Source: Microbacterium paulum | GTDB lineage: Bacteria > Actinomycetota > Actinomycetes > Actinomycetales > Microbacteriaceae | Assembly: GCF_015707995.1 (NCBI RefSeq) | Contig: NZ_JAAGRY010000005.1 | Coordinates: forward strand, 1-64,000 | Length of the DNA: 64,000 bases | Direction: 5' to 3' | Shown: positions 1-8,388 of the stretch, one piece after another | How the letters are laid out: each line of letters begins with the position of its first letter | Numbering within the stretch: position 1 is the first letter of the stretch | Notes under the pieces: generated by a model | What the model was told of the DNA's origin: nothing | The model's input: only the letters and a program-made list of their open reading frames with translations | Database searches by the model: none | Translations under genes and position numbers: made by a program

Positions 1-517
1 CGCGGCGGCCGGCGCCGACGTCGCCTTCGTGCCCGTCGGGGAGTCGTCAGCCGCCGCGATGGCGGCCCAGTGGTGCGCCGGGCGCACGCCGGCGGGCGCC
101 GGGCGATCGCTGGTCGTCCGCTCCGACCTCGCCACCGCCGTCATCAGCGATGAGCTGGCCCTGCGCGGCTTCGCGGTCGACGTGTGCATCGCCTACCGCA
201 CCGTCGGCGTCGACCTCCCGCCGCAGGTCGCCGCCGACCTCACGACCGGCGCGATCGATGTGGTACTGCTCACGTCGCTCAGCGTCGCCCGCGAGCTGCG
301 GCGCCAGGTCGGCCCCCTGCCGCCCGCCGTGCGGGTAGCGTCGATCGGGCCGGGAACGACCCGCGACGCCGAGCGCCTCGGCTTCACGGTCTCGCACACG
401 GCTCGCACGCAGAGCGTCGACGCGCTGCTCGCCGAGCTCGACGCGCACCCGCCCGCCGAGCCAGCCGGCGGCCGACCCGATCCGTCCATTCCGACTCCTC
501 CGGAAGGAACCCCATGA
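1..517 (+). CDS. hemD: uroporphyrinogen-III synthase, C-terminal part
   Basis: The 5' end lies outside the window; the frame is open from base 2 to the TGA at 515-517, about 171 residues. HemD cyclises hydroxymethylbilane to uroporphyrinogen III in the cytosol. The visible part fits the second HemD lobe: a strand-helix pattern around VVRSDLATA, then the typical YRTV segment and a [14 protein letters not shown] segment matching the family's 'IGPxTaxaa...G' loop near the end. The C-terminal 20 residues are a Pro-rich tail. The stop overlaps the hemB start (ATGA), and hemL follows, so this is a hem operon; hemC would be expected just upstream. The identification rests on these motifs and on context. 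Confidence 0.85.
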   Translation, partial: AAAGADVAFVPVGESSAAAMAAQWCAGRTPAGAGRSLVVRSDLATAVISDELALRGFAVDVCIAYRTVGVDLPPQVAADLTTGAIDVVLLTSLSVARELRRQVGPLPPAVRVASIGPGTTRDAERLGFTVSHTARTQSVDALLAELDAHPPAEPAGGRPDPSIPTPPEGTP

Positions 518-1521
518 CCGCATTCCCCGTCCGGCGCCTGCGCCGCCTGCGCCAGAACCCGGTGCTCCGCCGCCTCGTCGCCGAGCACGACCTCACGCCG
601 CGGCGGCTCGTGCTGCCCGTGTTCGTCAAGGAGGGCATCGACGCGCCGCAGCCCATCGCGAGCATGCCGGGGGTGTCGCAGCATCCGCTCGACGCCGTTC
701 CCGCGCTCGTCGAGGAGGCGGTCGCGGCGGGCATCGGCGGCCTCATGCTCTTCGGGGTGCCCGAGACCCGCGACGCCGTCGGCAGCGGGGCGACCGACCC
801 CGAAGGCATCCTCAACCGCGCCATCGCGGTCGCCGCCCGGGCTTCGCGGGGGCGCATCACGGTGCAGGCCGACCTGTGCCTCGACGAGTTCACCGACCAC
901 GGTCACTGCGGCGTGCTCGCCGCCGACGGCTCGGTCGACAACGACGCGACCCTCGAGATCTACGCACGGATGGCGCTCGCACAGGCCGAGGCCGGCGCCG
1001 ACATCCTGGGCCTGTCGGGCATGATGGACGGCCAGGTCGCTGCGTGCCGGGCCGCGCTGGATGCCGCGGGGTTCGGCACGACCCGCAGCGACGTCGTCAT
1101 CCTCGCGTACTCGGCGAAGTACGCCTCGGCCTTCTACGGGCCGTTCCGCGAGGCCGTCGAGTCGACGCTCACAGGCGACCGGCGGACGTACCAGCTCGAC
1201 GCGGCGAACGGCCGCGAGGGTGTGCAGGAGGCTCTCGTCGACATCGACGAGGGCGCCGACATCGTCATGGTGAAGCCCGCCGGCCCCTACCTCGACGTCC
1301 TCGCCGAGGTCGCCGCCGTCTCTGCCGTGCCGGTCTGGGCGTACCAGGTGTCGGGGGAGTACGCGATGATCGAGCACGCCGCCGCGGCGGGGGTCATCGA
1401 CCGCGACCGGGCGATCGGCGAATCCCTCCTCGGCATCCGCCGGGCGGGCGCCGAGGCGATCCTCACCTATTGGGCGCTCGAGGTCGCGGGCTGGCTGAAC
1501 GCCGGGCGGAGCCTCGCATGA
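514..1521 (+). CDS. hemB: delta-aminolevulinic acid dehydratase (porphobilinogen synthase)
   Basis: 335 residues, usual family length. It condenses two 5-aminolevulinates to porphobilinogen. The Schiff-base lysines are visible as K202 (AYSAKYAS) and K254 ([10 protein letters not shown]). The metal-site segment reads [14 protein letters not shown]: the first and third cysteines of the zinc-type CxC...C site are kept but the middle one is Asp, a hybrid of the Cys-rich and Asp-rich classes. The ATG at 514 overlaps the hemD stop and the hemL ATG at 1518 overlaps this gene's stop, so the three are translationally coupled. Longer upstream frames are only open hemD antiphase sequence. Confidence 0.97.
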   Translation: MTAFPVRRLRRLRQNPVLRRLVAEHDLTPRRLVLPVFVKEGIDAPQPIASMPGVSQHPLDAVPALVEEAVAAGIGGLMLFGVPETRDAVGSGATDPEGILNRAIAVAARASRGRITVQADLCLDEFTDHGHCGVLAADGSVDNDATLEIYARMALAQAEAGADILGLSGMMDGQVAACRAALDAAGFGTTRSDVVILAYSAKYASAFYGPFREAVESTLTGDRRTYQLDAANGREGVQEALVDIDEGADIVMVKPAGPYLDVLAEVAAVSAVPVWAYQVSGEYAMIEHAAAAGVIDRDRAIGESLLGIRRAGAEAILTYWALEVAGWLNAGRSLA

Positions 1522-2837
1522 GCGCCACCTCGCCTGCCACGAACGACGAGCTGTTCGCCCGCGCCCGCGCCGTGATCCCCGGCGGCGTCGACTCGCCCGT
1601 CCGCGCCTACGGCTCGGTCGGCGGCACGCCGCGGTTCGTGACGAGCGCTTCGGGCGCGTGGATCACGGATGCCGAGGGCCGCCGCTATATCGACCTCGTC
1701 GCCAGCTGGGGGCCCGCCCTTCTCGGCCACGCCCACCCCGAGGTCGTCTCCGCCGTGCAGGAGGCCGCCGCGCGCGGCCTGTCGTTCGGGGCGCCGACCT
1801 CGGCCGAAGCGGAGCTCGTCGAGGAGATCGTCGCGCGGGTGCCGGCTGTCGCGAAGGCGCGCCTGGTCTCGACTGGCACCGAGGCGACGATGACCGCGAT
1901 CCGCCTCGCGCGCGGGGCGACCGGGCGCGATCTGGTGGTGAAGTTCGCCGGTCACTATCACGGGCACTCCGACGGTCTGCTCGCGGCGGCCGGGTCGGGT
2001 CTCGCGACCTTCGCCCTGCCCGGGTCGGCGGGGGTGCCCTCCGCGATCGCCGCGCAGACCCTCGTCGTGCCCTACAACGACCCTGACGCGCTCGCGTCGG
2101 TCTTCGCCGCGCACCCCGGGCGCATCGCCGCGGTGATCACCGAGGCGGCGGCCGCCAACATGGGTGTCGTGGCTCCGGCATCCGGGTTCACCTCGTTCGT
2201 CCGCGACCTCACCGCCCGTGAGGGCGCGCTGCTGATCAGTGACGAGGTGCTCACCGGGTTCCGCGCCGCACCCGGTGGGTATGCACAGGTGCTCGCCGAG
2301 TCGGGCGAACCCGTCGTCCCCGACCTCGTCACCTTCGGCAAGGTCATCGGTGGGGGGCTCCCCGTCGCCGCCGTCGGCGGGCGCGCCGACGTCATGGACC
2401 TCCTCGCGCCCACCGGCCCGGTGTACCAGGCCGGCACCCTGAGCGGAAACCCGGTCGCGGTCGCCGCGGGCCTCGCGACCCTGCGGCTCGCGGACGACGC
2501 CGCCTACGCGCGCCTCGCCGAGGCCTCGGCGACGCTGTCGGCCGCCGTCGGGCGGGCGCTCGACGAGGCATCCGTCCCGCACGTCGTCCAGCGCGCGGGC
2601 ACCCTCTTCAGCGTCTTCTTCGGCTCCGAGGTCGCCAGCGGCGTGCCCGACTACGAGACGGCCTTGCGGCAGAATGCCCCGGCCTACGGCCGCTTCTTCC
2701 ACGCGATGCTCGACCAGGGGGTGTCGCTGCCACCGTCGGCCTTCGAGGCGTGGTTCGTCACCGCGGCGCACGACGACGAGGTGATCGGCCGTATCGTCGA
2801 GGCGCTTCCCGCCGCCGCCCGCGCAGCGGCGGGCTGA
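1518..2837 (+). CDS. hemL: glutamate-1-semialdehyde 2,1-aminomutase
   Basis: 439 residues. It is a PLP enzyme of the class III aminotransferase fold that makes 5-aminolevulinate in the C5 pathway, directly supplying HemB. Seen: [16 protein letters not shown] at the N-terminus, the [15 protein letters not shown] substrate loop, SDEVLTGFR (PLP-binding Asp region) and the Schiff-base lysine K275 in [17 protein letters not shown]. The ATG sits in an ATGA overlap with hemB. The last codons and the stop lie inside a long perfect hairpin (2821-2855) that probably ends the operon. Confidence 0.97.
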   Translation: MSATSPATNDELFARARAVIPGGVDSPVRAYGSVGGTPRFVTSASGAWITDAEGRRYIDLVASWGPALLGHAHPEVVSAVQEAAARGLSFGAPTSAEAELVEEIVARVPAVAKARLVSTGTEATMTAIRLARGATGRDLVVKFAGHYHGHSDGLLAAAGSGLATFALPGSAGVPSAIAAQTLVVPYNDPDALASVFAAHPGRIAAVITEAAAANMGVVAPASGFTSFVRDLTAREGALLISDEVLTGFRAAPGGYAQVLAESGEPVVPDLVTFGKVIGGGLPVAAVGGRADVMDLLAPTGPVYQAGTLSGNPVAVAAGLATLRLADDAAYARLAEASATLSAAVGRALDEASVPHVVQRAGTLFSVFFGSEVASGVPDYETALRQNAPAYGRFFHAMLDQGVSLPPSAFEAWFVTAAHDDEVIGRIVEALPAAARAAAG

Positions 2838-2855
2838 CACAGCCCGCCGCTGCGC
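2821..2855. terminator. bidirectional hairpin between hemL and the GH81 gene
   Basis: Perfect 15-bp stem (2821-2835 with 2841-2855) and a five-base loop GACAC. The TGA stop of hemL (2835-2837) is at the stem-loop junction. There is no T-tract. It sits between two convergent operons, so it can serve both directions. Confidence 0.65.
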
Positions 2856-2867
2856 TGACGCAGACCC

Positions 2868-4883
2868 TCAGCGCGCCGCGAGGCGGACCGCGGCGAGCCA
2901 CGCGAGCACCGCCGAGCGTGAGTTCCCGTCATCGAGGGCGTCCGGCGCGACCTGCGCCGCCCACGCATCCGCCGCGATGAGCGCGCTCGGCCCGCCGAGC
3001 GCCGAGTACATCGCGACGGCGTCGCCGAGTGGCCCGGTGAATGCGGCCGTGCCACCGGCATCGGCCACGTTCGCCGCGACCCGACTCGGGTCGCCCGCGA
3101 GGTACTGCAGCGAGACCGGTCCGAGAGGCAGCGCTTGGATGCCGAGGATCGCCGACGGCTCCGCGCTGAACCACGTCGCGTAGTCCCGCTTCGCGCTCCA
3201 CGAGATCGACACGATCGTGTGGGCGTACCCGGCGGGAAGATCGGTCGGCTCGAGCCACAGGGCGCGCGCGGCGTCGGCCTCGCTCGAGAGCAGCCACGTG
3301 GCCTCGCCCGTCAGGTCCTGCTGTCCCGAGGCCTCCGCCCACAGCGCGAGGCCGTTCCAGGCCGCCACGGCCTCCGAGCTCGACTCCTGATTGTTCCCGT
3401 CGGCGAACGGGGAGGTGCCCGAGGCCCAGGAGTGCCCGCGATACGGGTCGAACACCCGCAGCGCGGGCAGCTCCGCACTCCCGGCGGCGACATCGGCGGC
3501 GAGGGCATCCATCACAGGACGCATTCCCGCGACTGCGTCGGGGCGCTCACGGCCGAGCACGCCGGCCGCGTAGAGGAAGTAGCCGTAGTGGAAGTGATGG
3601 TCGTTGCCCTCTTCGGACCCGAAGCTCGGGTCTTTTCCGACGACGAGATGCAGCACGTCGTCGTAGACGAAGCAGCGCGCGGCGGCCGTCGTGCAGCCGT
3701 GCGGATCGATCCACGGGGCGAGCTCGGTGGCGAGCCGGTCGGCGGCGGCCGAGGCGAGCGCGTCGTCGCCGAGGGCGCGTGCGATCTCGACGAGGTTCGC
3801 GATGCGGGCGAGTGCCTTGCCGCCGAAGTACGTGTCGGCGGGGGTGGCCGGTGTCGCGTCGAGGTCGGTCTGCGCCTGCGCCAGTATCGCCCCCCGCGTG
3901 GCGTCGTCGATGCCGTCGAAGTCGTAGGTGGATGCCGCGGTGATCCGCGGGACCGTCCACGTGAGGGTCGACCCGGCGCACGCGGGGGAGGCGCCGTAGG
4001 GCGTGTCGTAGGTGCCGAGGTCGCAGTCGCCGCCGGCATGGCGCCCGGCGAACGGGACGACGACCGTGCGGTCGGTGCCGACGTAGGCGAGGTGCGTGGT
4101 GACGTCGGTGTCACCGAGGTCGTAGCTGGTCTCGACGGCGTCGACCGGATCTCCGATCGCCGCCGCCCACGCCGCCGCGTCCGCGCCGCCGGGCAACCCC
4201 GCGACCTGCAGCGTGCCGCCGGCCGGGACGTGCACCGACGAGCCGCTGACCTGCACATCGCCGCGCAGCACGTACGTGATGCCGTCGACCACGGCGGTCC
4301 ATGCCCCCTCCTGCAGGGGCGTCGGTGCCGCGCCGAGTACGACGTCCAGGTCGGCGACGGCGGTGATCGCGACGATCGGCGACCCCTCCGCGAGCGTCAC
4401 GCGCGCGCGCTCGTCCGTGCCGGAGAGGTAGGTGACGGTGACCGATACCGGGTCGGCGCGCACCACTTGCAGGCCGGAGGTGCCGAGACCGAGCGAGAGT
4501 CCACCGGTGAAGCTCGCGCTGATCGTCTTCTCACCGGTCGTGACGGTGGGAACCTGCACCGTCAAGCCGTCGTCGCGGGGCGCGACGGCGAGCGGCGACG
4601 GATAGATCGGCAGCAGCGTGGGCGAGAACACGAGGCTCGAATACCAGCGGTTCGTCGGGGGCGTGACGCCCGCGGCCAGGCGCTGGGGAGTCGTCGCCGA
4701 AAGATGGTCGACCGGAAGGTCGGCGACGGCCGACGATGCGGCAGGCGTCGGGATGCCCCCGGCGAGCCCGTCCCCGGCGGCCGGGCTGTCGCCGGTGCAC
4801 CCCGCTAGCGCGAGCGCCGAGACGACGATCAGGGTGAGCGCGGCGGCGAGAGCCGAGATCCGCCGCGGTGCCGGACGGGTCAT
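2868..4883 (-). CDS. GH81 endo-beta-1,3-glucanase lipoprotein
   Basis: 671 residues. The N-terminus has a basic stretch, a hydrophobic run and a lipobox LALAGC (lipidated Cys29), so it is predicted to be anchored on the outer face of the membrane. The rest matches glycoside hydrolase family 81: PTNRWYSSL near residue 85, NDHHFHYGYFLYAAGVLG in the catalytic (alpha/alpha)6 domain, and DGNNQESSSEA carrying the two family glutamates four apart (E500 and E504). GH81 enzymes cut internal beta-1,3-glucosidic bonds. The ATG at 4883 overlaps the stop of the HlyD-like gene (ATGA), so it is the third gene of an operon headed by a GT2 synthase. An endoglucanase beside a processive synthase recalls BcsZ of cellulose systems. 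Family call is strong; the role in glucan export is inference. Confidence 0.88.
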   Translation of the reverse strand: MTRPAPRRISALAAALTLIVVSALALAGCTGDSPAAGDGLAGGIPTPAASSAVADLPVDHLSATTPQRLAAGVTPPTNRWYSSLVFSPTLLPIYPSPLAVAPRDDGLTVQVPTVTTGEKTISASFTGGLSLGLGTSGLQVVRADPVSVTVTYLSGTDERARVTLAEGSPIVAITAVADLDVVLGAAPTPLQEGAWTAVVDGITYVLRGDVQVSGSSVHVPAGGTLQVAGLPGGADAAAWAAAIGDPVDAVETSYDLGDTDVTTHLAYVGTDRTVVVPFAGRHAGGDCDLGTYDTPYGASPACAGSTLTWTVPRITAASTYDFDGIDDATRGAILAQAQTDLDATPATPADTYFGGKALARIANLVEIARALGDDALASAAADRLATELAPWIDPHGCTTAAARCFVYDDVLHLVVGKDPSFGSEEGNDHHFHYGYFLYAAGVLGRERPDAVAGMRPVMDALAADVAAGSAELPALRVFDPYRGHSWASGTSPFADGNNQESSSEAVAAWNGLALWAEASGQQDLTGEATWLLSSEADAARALWLEPTDLPAGYAHTIVSISWSAKRDYATWFSAEPSAILGIQALPLGPVSLQYLAGDPSRVAANVADAGGTAAFTGPLGDAVAMYSALGGPSALIAADAWAAQVAPDALDDGNSRSAVLAWLAAVRLAAR

Positions 4884-5611
4884 AGGCCCATCCTGCGCAG
4901 GAAGTCGCGGAACGAATCGCTCACGCCCGCCAATGGTCCGTCGTCGCGCAGCGAGAGGGTGGCGACCACGGGGGTGCCGGGTCGATAGAGTCCACTGATC
5001 TTCTGATCGGCCAGCGCGGGCGCGGAGATGGTGATGGTGGATGCCGCCCGCCCGTCGACCGTCTCCACCTCGATCGCGTCGACGGTGCCTTCGACGGTCG
5101 TGTCGTTGGGCAGCTGCAGATCGACCGCGGTCCCCTGGGCGATGCGGCCGTAGTCGCGTGCGGTGAGGGTGAACTTCGCGCTCACGCCGAGGCTGCCCGT
5201 GCGGTCGATGGTGGCGACCTCTGCACCTGCGGTGACGAAGTCCCCGACCGGAGCGGCGATCGACGCGACCGTCCCGTCGACGGCTGAACGCACCTCGTAG
5301 GTGCCCGCGGCCGTGTCGACGCCGTCGAGATCGGTGGCGCGGATGACTCCGGCCTCCATGTCTCGAACCATCTGGGGGCTGTGCACGGTGAACAGGCGCT
5401 CGCCGGTCGTGACGTCGTCGCCGACCGTGACGGCCTGGTCGACGACGGTGCCGGCGTACACCGCACCCGCCGAGAACTCCTGGGCCGTGATCGTCGCGCT
5501 CTCGCTGCGCGCCGAGTTCTGCCGCTGCGTGAAGACGACCGTGCATGCGCCCACGATCGCGAGGACGACGACGAGGCCGACGGCGAGTTTGATCCGGGCC
5601 GCCCACGTCAT
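4880..5611 (-). CDS. HlyD-like membrane-fusion/biotinyl-lipoyl-like protein
   Basis: 243 residues. One hydrophobic segment at about residues 8-27 (after RIK) is either a membrane anchor or, less likely, a lipoprotein signal ending at VGAC (Cys23). The remainder resembles a periplasmic adaptor: two half lipoyl-like hairpins (AGTVVDQAVTVGDDVTTGE and VRSAVDGTVASIAAPVGDFV), separated by a short region instead of a long coiled coil, then a beta-barrel-like domain. Both ends overlap neighbours by ATGA: start with the GT2 stop and stop with the GH81 start. In this position it may guide nascent polysaccharide away from the synthase, as HlyD-type partners such as Alg44 do in other GT2 systems. That role is inference. 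Confidence 0.7.
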   Translation of the reverse strand: MTWAARIKLAVGLVVVLAIVGACTVVFTQRQNSARSESATITAQEFSAGAVYAGTVVDQAVTVGDDVTTGERLFTVHSPQMVRDMEAGVIRATDLDGVDTAAGTYEVRSAVDGTVASIAAPVGDFVTAGAEVATIDRTGSLGVSAKFTLTARDYGRIAQGTAVDLQLPNDTTVEGTVDAIEVETVDGRAASTITISAPALADQKISGLYRPGTPVVATLSLRDDGPLAGVSDSFRDFLRRMGL

Positions 5612-7269
5612 CGCGCCGTCTCCAGCTCGCGCGGCGCGGGGCGTGACACGACGGTCCGCAGCGGCGTCTCGACGGGCTCGGGCATGATCGCCGGGGCCGG
5701 CGAACGCTTCGACTCCCGGGCTGCGGCGCCGATGAACAGGGCCAGGATCACGGTGTTCGTGACGTTCCACGCGGTCGCGATGGTGGGGGTGCCGTTCTGC
5801 CAGTCTCGCCAGACCGCGACGACCGAGGTCAGCAGCAGGAAGACGAAGAAGAGCAGTTGGGGAATGATGAACTGGAACGGCGAGCTCGGCTTGCCGCGGG
5901 CCCCCGTCGCCTGCCAGCCGACGTCCTTTCCGACGATCACGTTCCACAGTGCCTTGGCGTAGATCGGGAACGAGGCTGTGGCGAGCGTCAGAGTCTCCCA
6001 CCGGAACGACCCCATCACGAACCAGGCCAGCACGATCTGCATCCCGTAGAAGCCGAAGTAGTAGAGCGCCCACGTGCCGGCGGTGATGCTCAGGTTCATC
6101 GGGCGCAGGTCGAAATAGATCTCGAGCGGCGGCACGAGCAGCAGCAGAAGCGGGCAGATCCCGGTGAGGTAGAACGACGCGGTCACGAAGTACTGGATGC
6201 GCTGATCGGCGGTCAGGGTGCGCCGCGGACTCAGCGGGTTGTGCGTCAGCAGGATCTCGAACCCGCCGGTCGCCCACCGCAGCTGCTGCTTGCTGTACGC
6301 CTCGACCGTCTCCGGCGCGTCACCGATGGCGAGGACGTCGGAGATGTACACCGATCGCCATCCCTGCTCGTGCAGCGCCAGCGCCGTCCAGACATCCTCG
6401 GATTTCGAGTCGGTGTGCATGCCTCCGACCTCATCGATCGCGGCCCGGCGGAAGATCACGTTGGTGCCGACGCAGAAGGCCGCGTTCGACCTGTTGCGTC
6501 CGCGTTGGACGAACCGGTAGAACACCGTCTGCATGTAGGCGGCTCCCCGCGCGACGATGGTGTCGAGGTTGCCGTAGGTCTGCGGCGTCTGGACGAACGC
6601 GACGTTCGCGTCGGCGAAGAACGGCATCGTCTCGACGAGGAAGTCCGGGTGGGGCACGAAGTCGGCGTCGAAGATCGCGAAGTACTGTCCCTTGGCGATC
6701 GAGAGCCCGTGGTTGACGTTCCCTGCTTTGGCGCCGTTGCTGCTGAGGCGGCGGACGTACCACGCGCCCAGTTCCTCGCACGCCTCGCGGACGGCCTCTG
6801 ACCTGCCGTCGTCGAGCACCCAGGTCCGATGGGCGCCCCGCACGGCGATCGCCGCGGCGATCGTGCGCCGGACGGCGTCGATGTCCTCCCCGTAGACGGT
6901 GATGAAGATGTCGATCAGCACGGGCTCGCCGTCGATGAACATCGTGTCGGCATCGTCGCGGCGCCGTGAGAACAGTGATCGCTTGGCCTCGTGATAGGCG
7001 AAGTCGCGCGGCTCGTAGCCGGCGGAGAGGATCGTCCACATCGACAGCAGGGCGTGGAAGATCAACACCGACTCGGCCACGATGACCAGGGCGTACGGCA
7101 GCAGATCCCCCTGGTTCGCGGGATTGAGCAGGAAGAGCATATAGGCGAGGACACCCAGGGTCGCCACGATCGAGATGAGTACGAACAGCGCCGAATTGTC
7201 GGCTCTGCGTGCACCCCCGCGCCGCGCGTTCTGCGTCGTCGAATTGCTTTTTCGTACGTTTGTCGCCAT
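5608..7269 (-). CDS. processive GT2 membrane glycosyltransferase (cellulose/beta-glucan synthase-like)
   Basis: 553 residues from the ATG at 7269; the preceding G-run can act as ribosome site. Two transmembrane segments (about 27-75) precede a cytosolic GT-A domain, with about five more after it. Catalytic motifs of processive synthases are all present: D153-D154 (UDP binding), D201-A-D203 (metal DxD), a TED-like SED with D292 as base, and Q328QLRW332 (acceptor/exit). No PilZ domain follows, so direct c-di-GMP control as in BcsA is unlikely. The first gene of an ATGA-coupled operon with a HlyD-like protein and a GH81 beta-1,3-glucanase, which suggests a beta-1,3- or mixed-linked glucan product. 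Cellulose or another beta-glycan remains possible. Confidence 0.85.
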   Translation of the reverse strand: MATNVRKSNSTTQNARRGGARRADNSALFVLISIVATLGVLAYMLFLLNPANQGDLLPYALVIVAESVLIFHALLSMWTILSAGYEPRDFAYHEAKRSLFSRRRDDADTMFIDGEPVLIDIFITVYGEDIDAVRRTIAAAIAVRGAHRTWVLDDGRSEAVREACEELGAWYVRRLSSNGAKAGNVNHGLSIAKGQYFAIFDADFVPHPDFLVETMPFFADANVAFVQTPQTYGNLDTIVARGAAYMQTVFYRFVQRGRNRSNAAFCVGTNVIFRRAAIDEVGGMHTDSKSEDVWTALALHEQGWRSVYISDVLAIGDAPETVEAYSKQQLRWATGGFEILLTHNPLSPRRTLTADQRIQYFVTASFYLTGICPLLLLLVPPLEIYFDLRPMNLSITAGTWALYYFGFYGMQIVLAWFVMGSFRWETLTLATASFPIYAKALWNVIVGKDVGWQATGARGKPSSPFQFIIPQLLFFVFLLLTSVVAVWRDWQNGTPTIATAWNVTNTVILALFIGAAARESKRSPAPAIMPEPVETPLRTVVSRPAPRELETAR

Positions 7270-7328
7270 GTCGGCCCCCCAGCCGTCCCCCCACGTCGGC
7301 GCCGGCGGTGGCGCTGCTAACGGGTCCA

Positions 7329-7380
7329 GCATGCGGCGCGCACGTTCCCTCATCGTTTTCACCGCGTGAACACCGCGTGA
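7329..7380 (-). promoter_or_regulatory. candidate promoter and tandem activator site of the GT2 operon
   Basis: CACCGCGTGA occurs twice in direct repeat at 7360-7369 and 7371-7380, eleven bases apart, i.e. one helical turn. On the minus strand a possible -10 (CATGCT, 7334-7329) lies downstream of a GAAAAC-like -35 (about 7357-7352). The repeat then falls just upstream of -35, where a class I activator such as an OmpR-type regulator would bind. The repeat is seen; the promoter reading is inference. Confidence 0.45.
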
Positions 7381-7489
7381 CGATCTCCTGGACGATGACC
7401 GAGCGTGGGCGACGCGGAGGGCTCGGCCCGGGCAGCGCTGCAGCCGCCCGGATCGGGGCGCGGGCGCAGCCCCCCGGTAGGCTCGACGC

Positions 7490-8338
7490 ATGCCCGTGAC
7501 CCTCCTCGGAGCCGCCGAGATCCGCGCGCTCGCCGCCGACCTCGACGTGACCCCGACGAAGAAGCTGGGGCAGAACTTCGTCGTTGACGCCAACACGGTG
7601 CGCAAGATCGTGCACGTGGGCGAGGTCGCGGCATCCGACCGCGTCGTCGAAGTCGGTCCGGGTCTCGGCTCGCTCACGCTCGCGGTGCTCGAGACCGGTG
7701 CGACCGTGACGGCTGTCGAGATCGATCACCGGCTGGCCGCGCGGCTATCCGAGACGGCCGCCGCGCACGGCGTGCCGGCGGGTGCGCTGACGGTGGTGGA
7801 TGCCGATGCGCTGCGCGTCACCGAGTTGCCGGGCGATCCCACGATGCTCATCGCGAACCTGCCCTACAACGTCAGCGTGCCGGTGCTGCTGCATTTCATG
7901 GAGACCTTCCCCGCCATCGAGCGCGGCGTCGTCATGGTGCAGGCCGAGGTGGGGGAGCGGCTCGCCGCCCCGCCCGGGTCGAAGGTCTACGGCGCGCCGA
8001 GCGTGAAGGCGGCCTGGTACGGGCAGTGGCGGCTGGCCGGCACGGTGTCGCGGCAGGTCTTCTGGCCGGTGCCGAACGTCGACAGCGTGCTCGTCGCGTT
8101 CCGTCGCGACCCCGAGCCGCGCGGCGACGAGACACTGCGGCGGGCGACGTTCCGGATCGTGGACGCCGCGTTCCAGCAGCGTCGCAAGATGCTGCGCCAG
8201 GCGCTCGCCGGCGTGCTGGGCGGCTCCTCGGCATCCGCCAGCGACACCCTCACCCGCGCCGGCGTCGACCCGACCCTCCGCGGCGAGCAGTTGACGATCG
8301 ACGACTTCGTCGCGATCGCCCGTGTCGCCGGCGTCTGA
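7490..8338 (+). CDS. rsmA: 16S rRNA dimethyladenosine transferase
   Basis: 282 residues. RsmA (KsgA) dimethylates the two adjacent adenines of helix 45 in 16S rRNA during 30S maturation. Seen: KKLGQNFVVD near the N-terminus, the SAM motif VVEVGPGLGSLTLAV, the acidic VEIDHRLAARL segment, and the catalytic NLPYNVSVPVL (NxPY). The ATG is fixed by a -10 box TAGGCT at 7478-7483 ending six bases before it, so the transcript is probably leaderless. It is usually next to ispE; here an aldo/keto reductase gene intervenes. Confidence 0.96.
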   Translation: MPVTLLGAAEIRALAADLDVTPTKKLGQNFVVDANTVRKIVHVGEVAASDRVVEVGPGLGSLTLAVLETGATVTAVEIDHRLAARLSETAAAHGVPAGALTVVDADALRVTELPGDPTMLIANLPYNVSVPVLLHFMETFPAIERGVVMVQAEVGERLAAPPGSKVYGAPSVKAAWYGQWRLAGTVSRQVFWPVPNVDSVLVAFRRDPEPRGDETLRRATFRIVDAAFQQRRKMLRQALAGVLGGSSASASDTLTRAGVDPTLRGEQLTIDDFVAIARVAGV

Positions 8339-8340
8339 GC

Positions 8341-8368
8341 CGCCCGCCCGCCCGCCCGCCCGCCCGCC
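8341..8368. repeat. (CGCC)7 tetranucleotide tandem repeat
   Basis: Seven perfect CGCC units between the rsmA stop and the -10 box (TAACCT, 8377-8382) of the next gene. The position where a -35 would lie (about 8354-8359) falls inside the repeat, so slippage could alter promoter context. Confidence 0.9.
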
Positions 8369-8388
8369 CACGTCGCTAACCTGGAGGG

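Noticed and set aside
4880-6277. Longer form of the HlyD-like protein starting far upstream
   Set aside because: The extension is antiphase to the GT2 gene and low in sense; the ATGA overlap at 5611 gives the natural start.
8341-8368. CRISPR-like or mobile-element repeat
   Set aside because: It is a plain tetranucleotide microsatellite with no spacers or flanking duplication.
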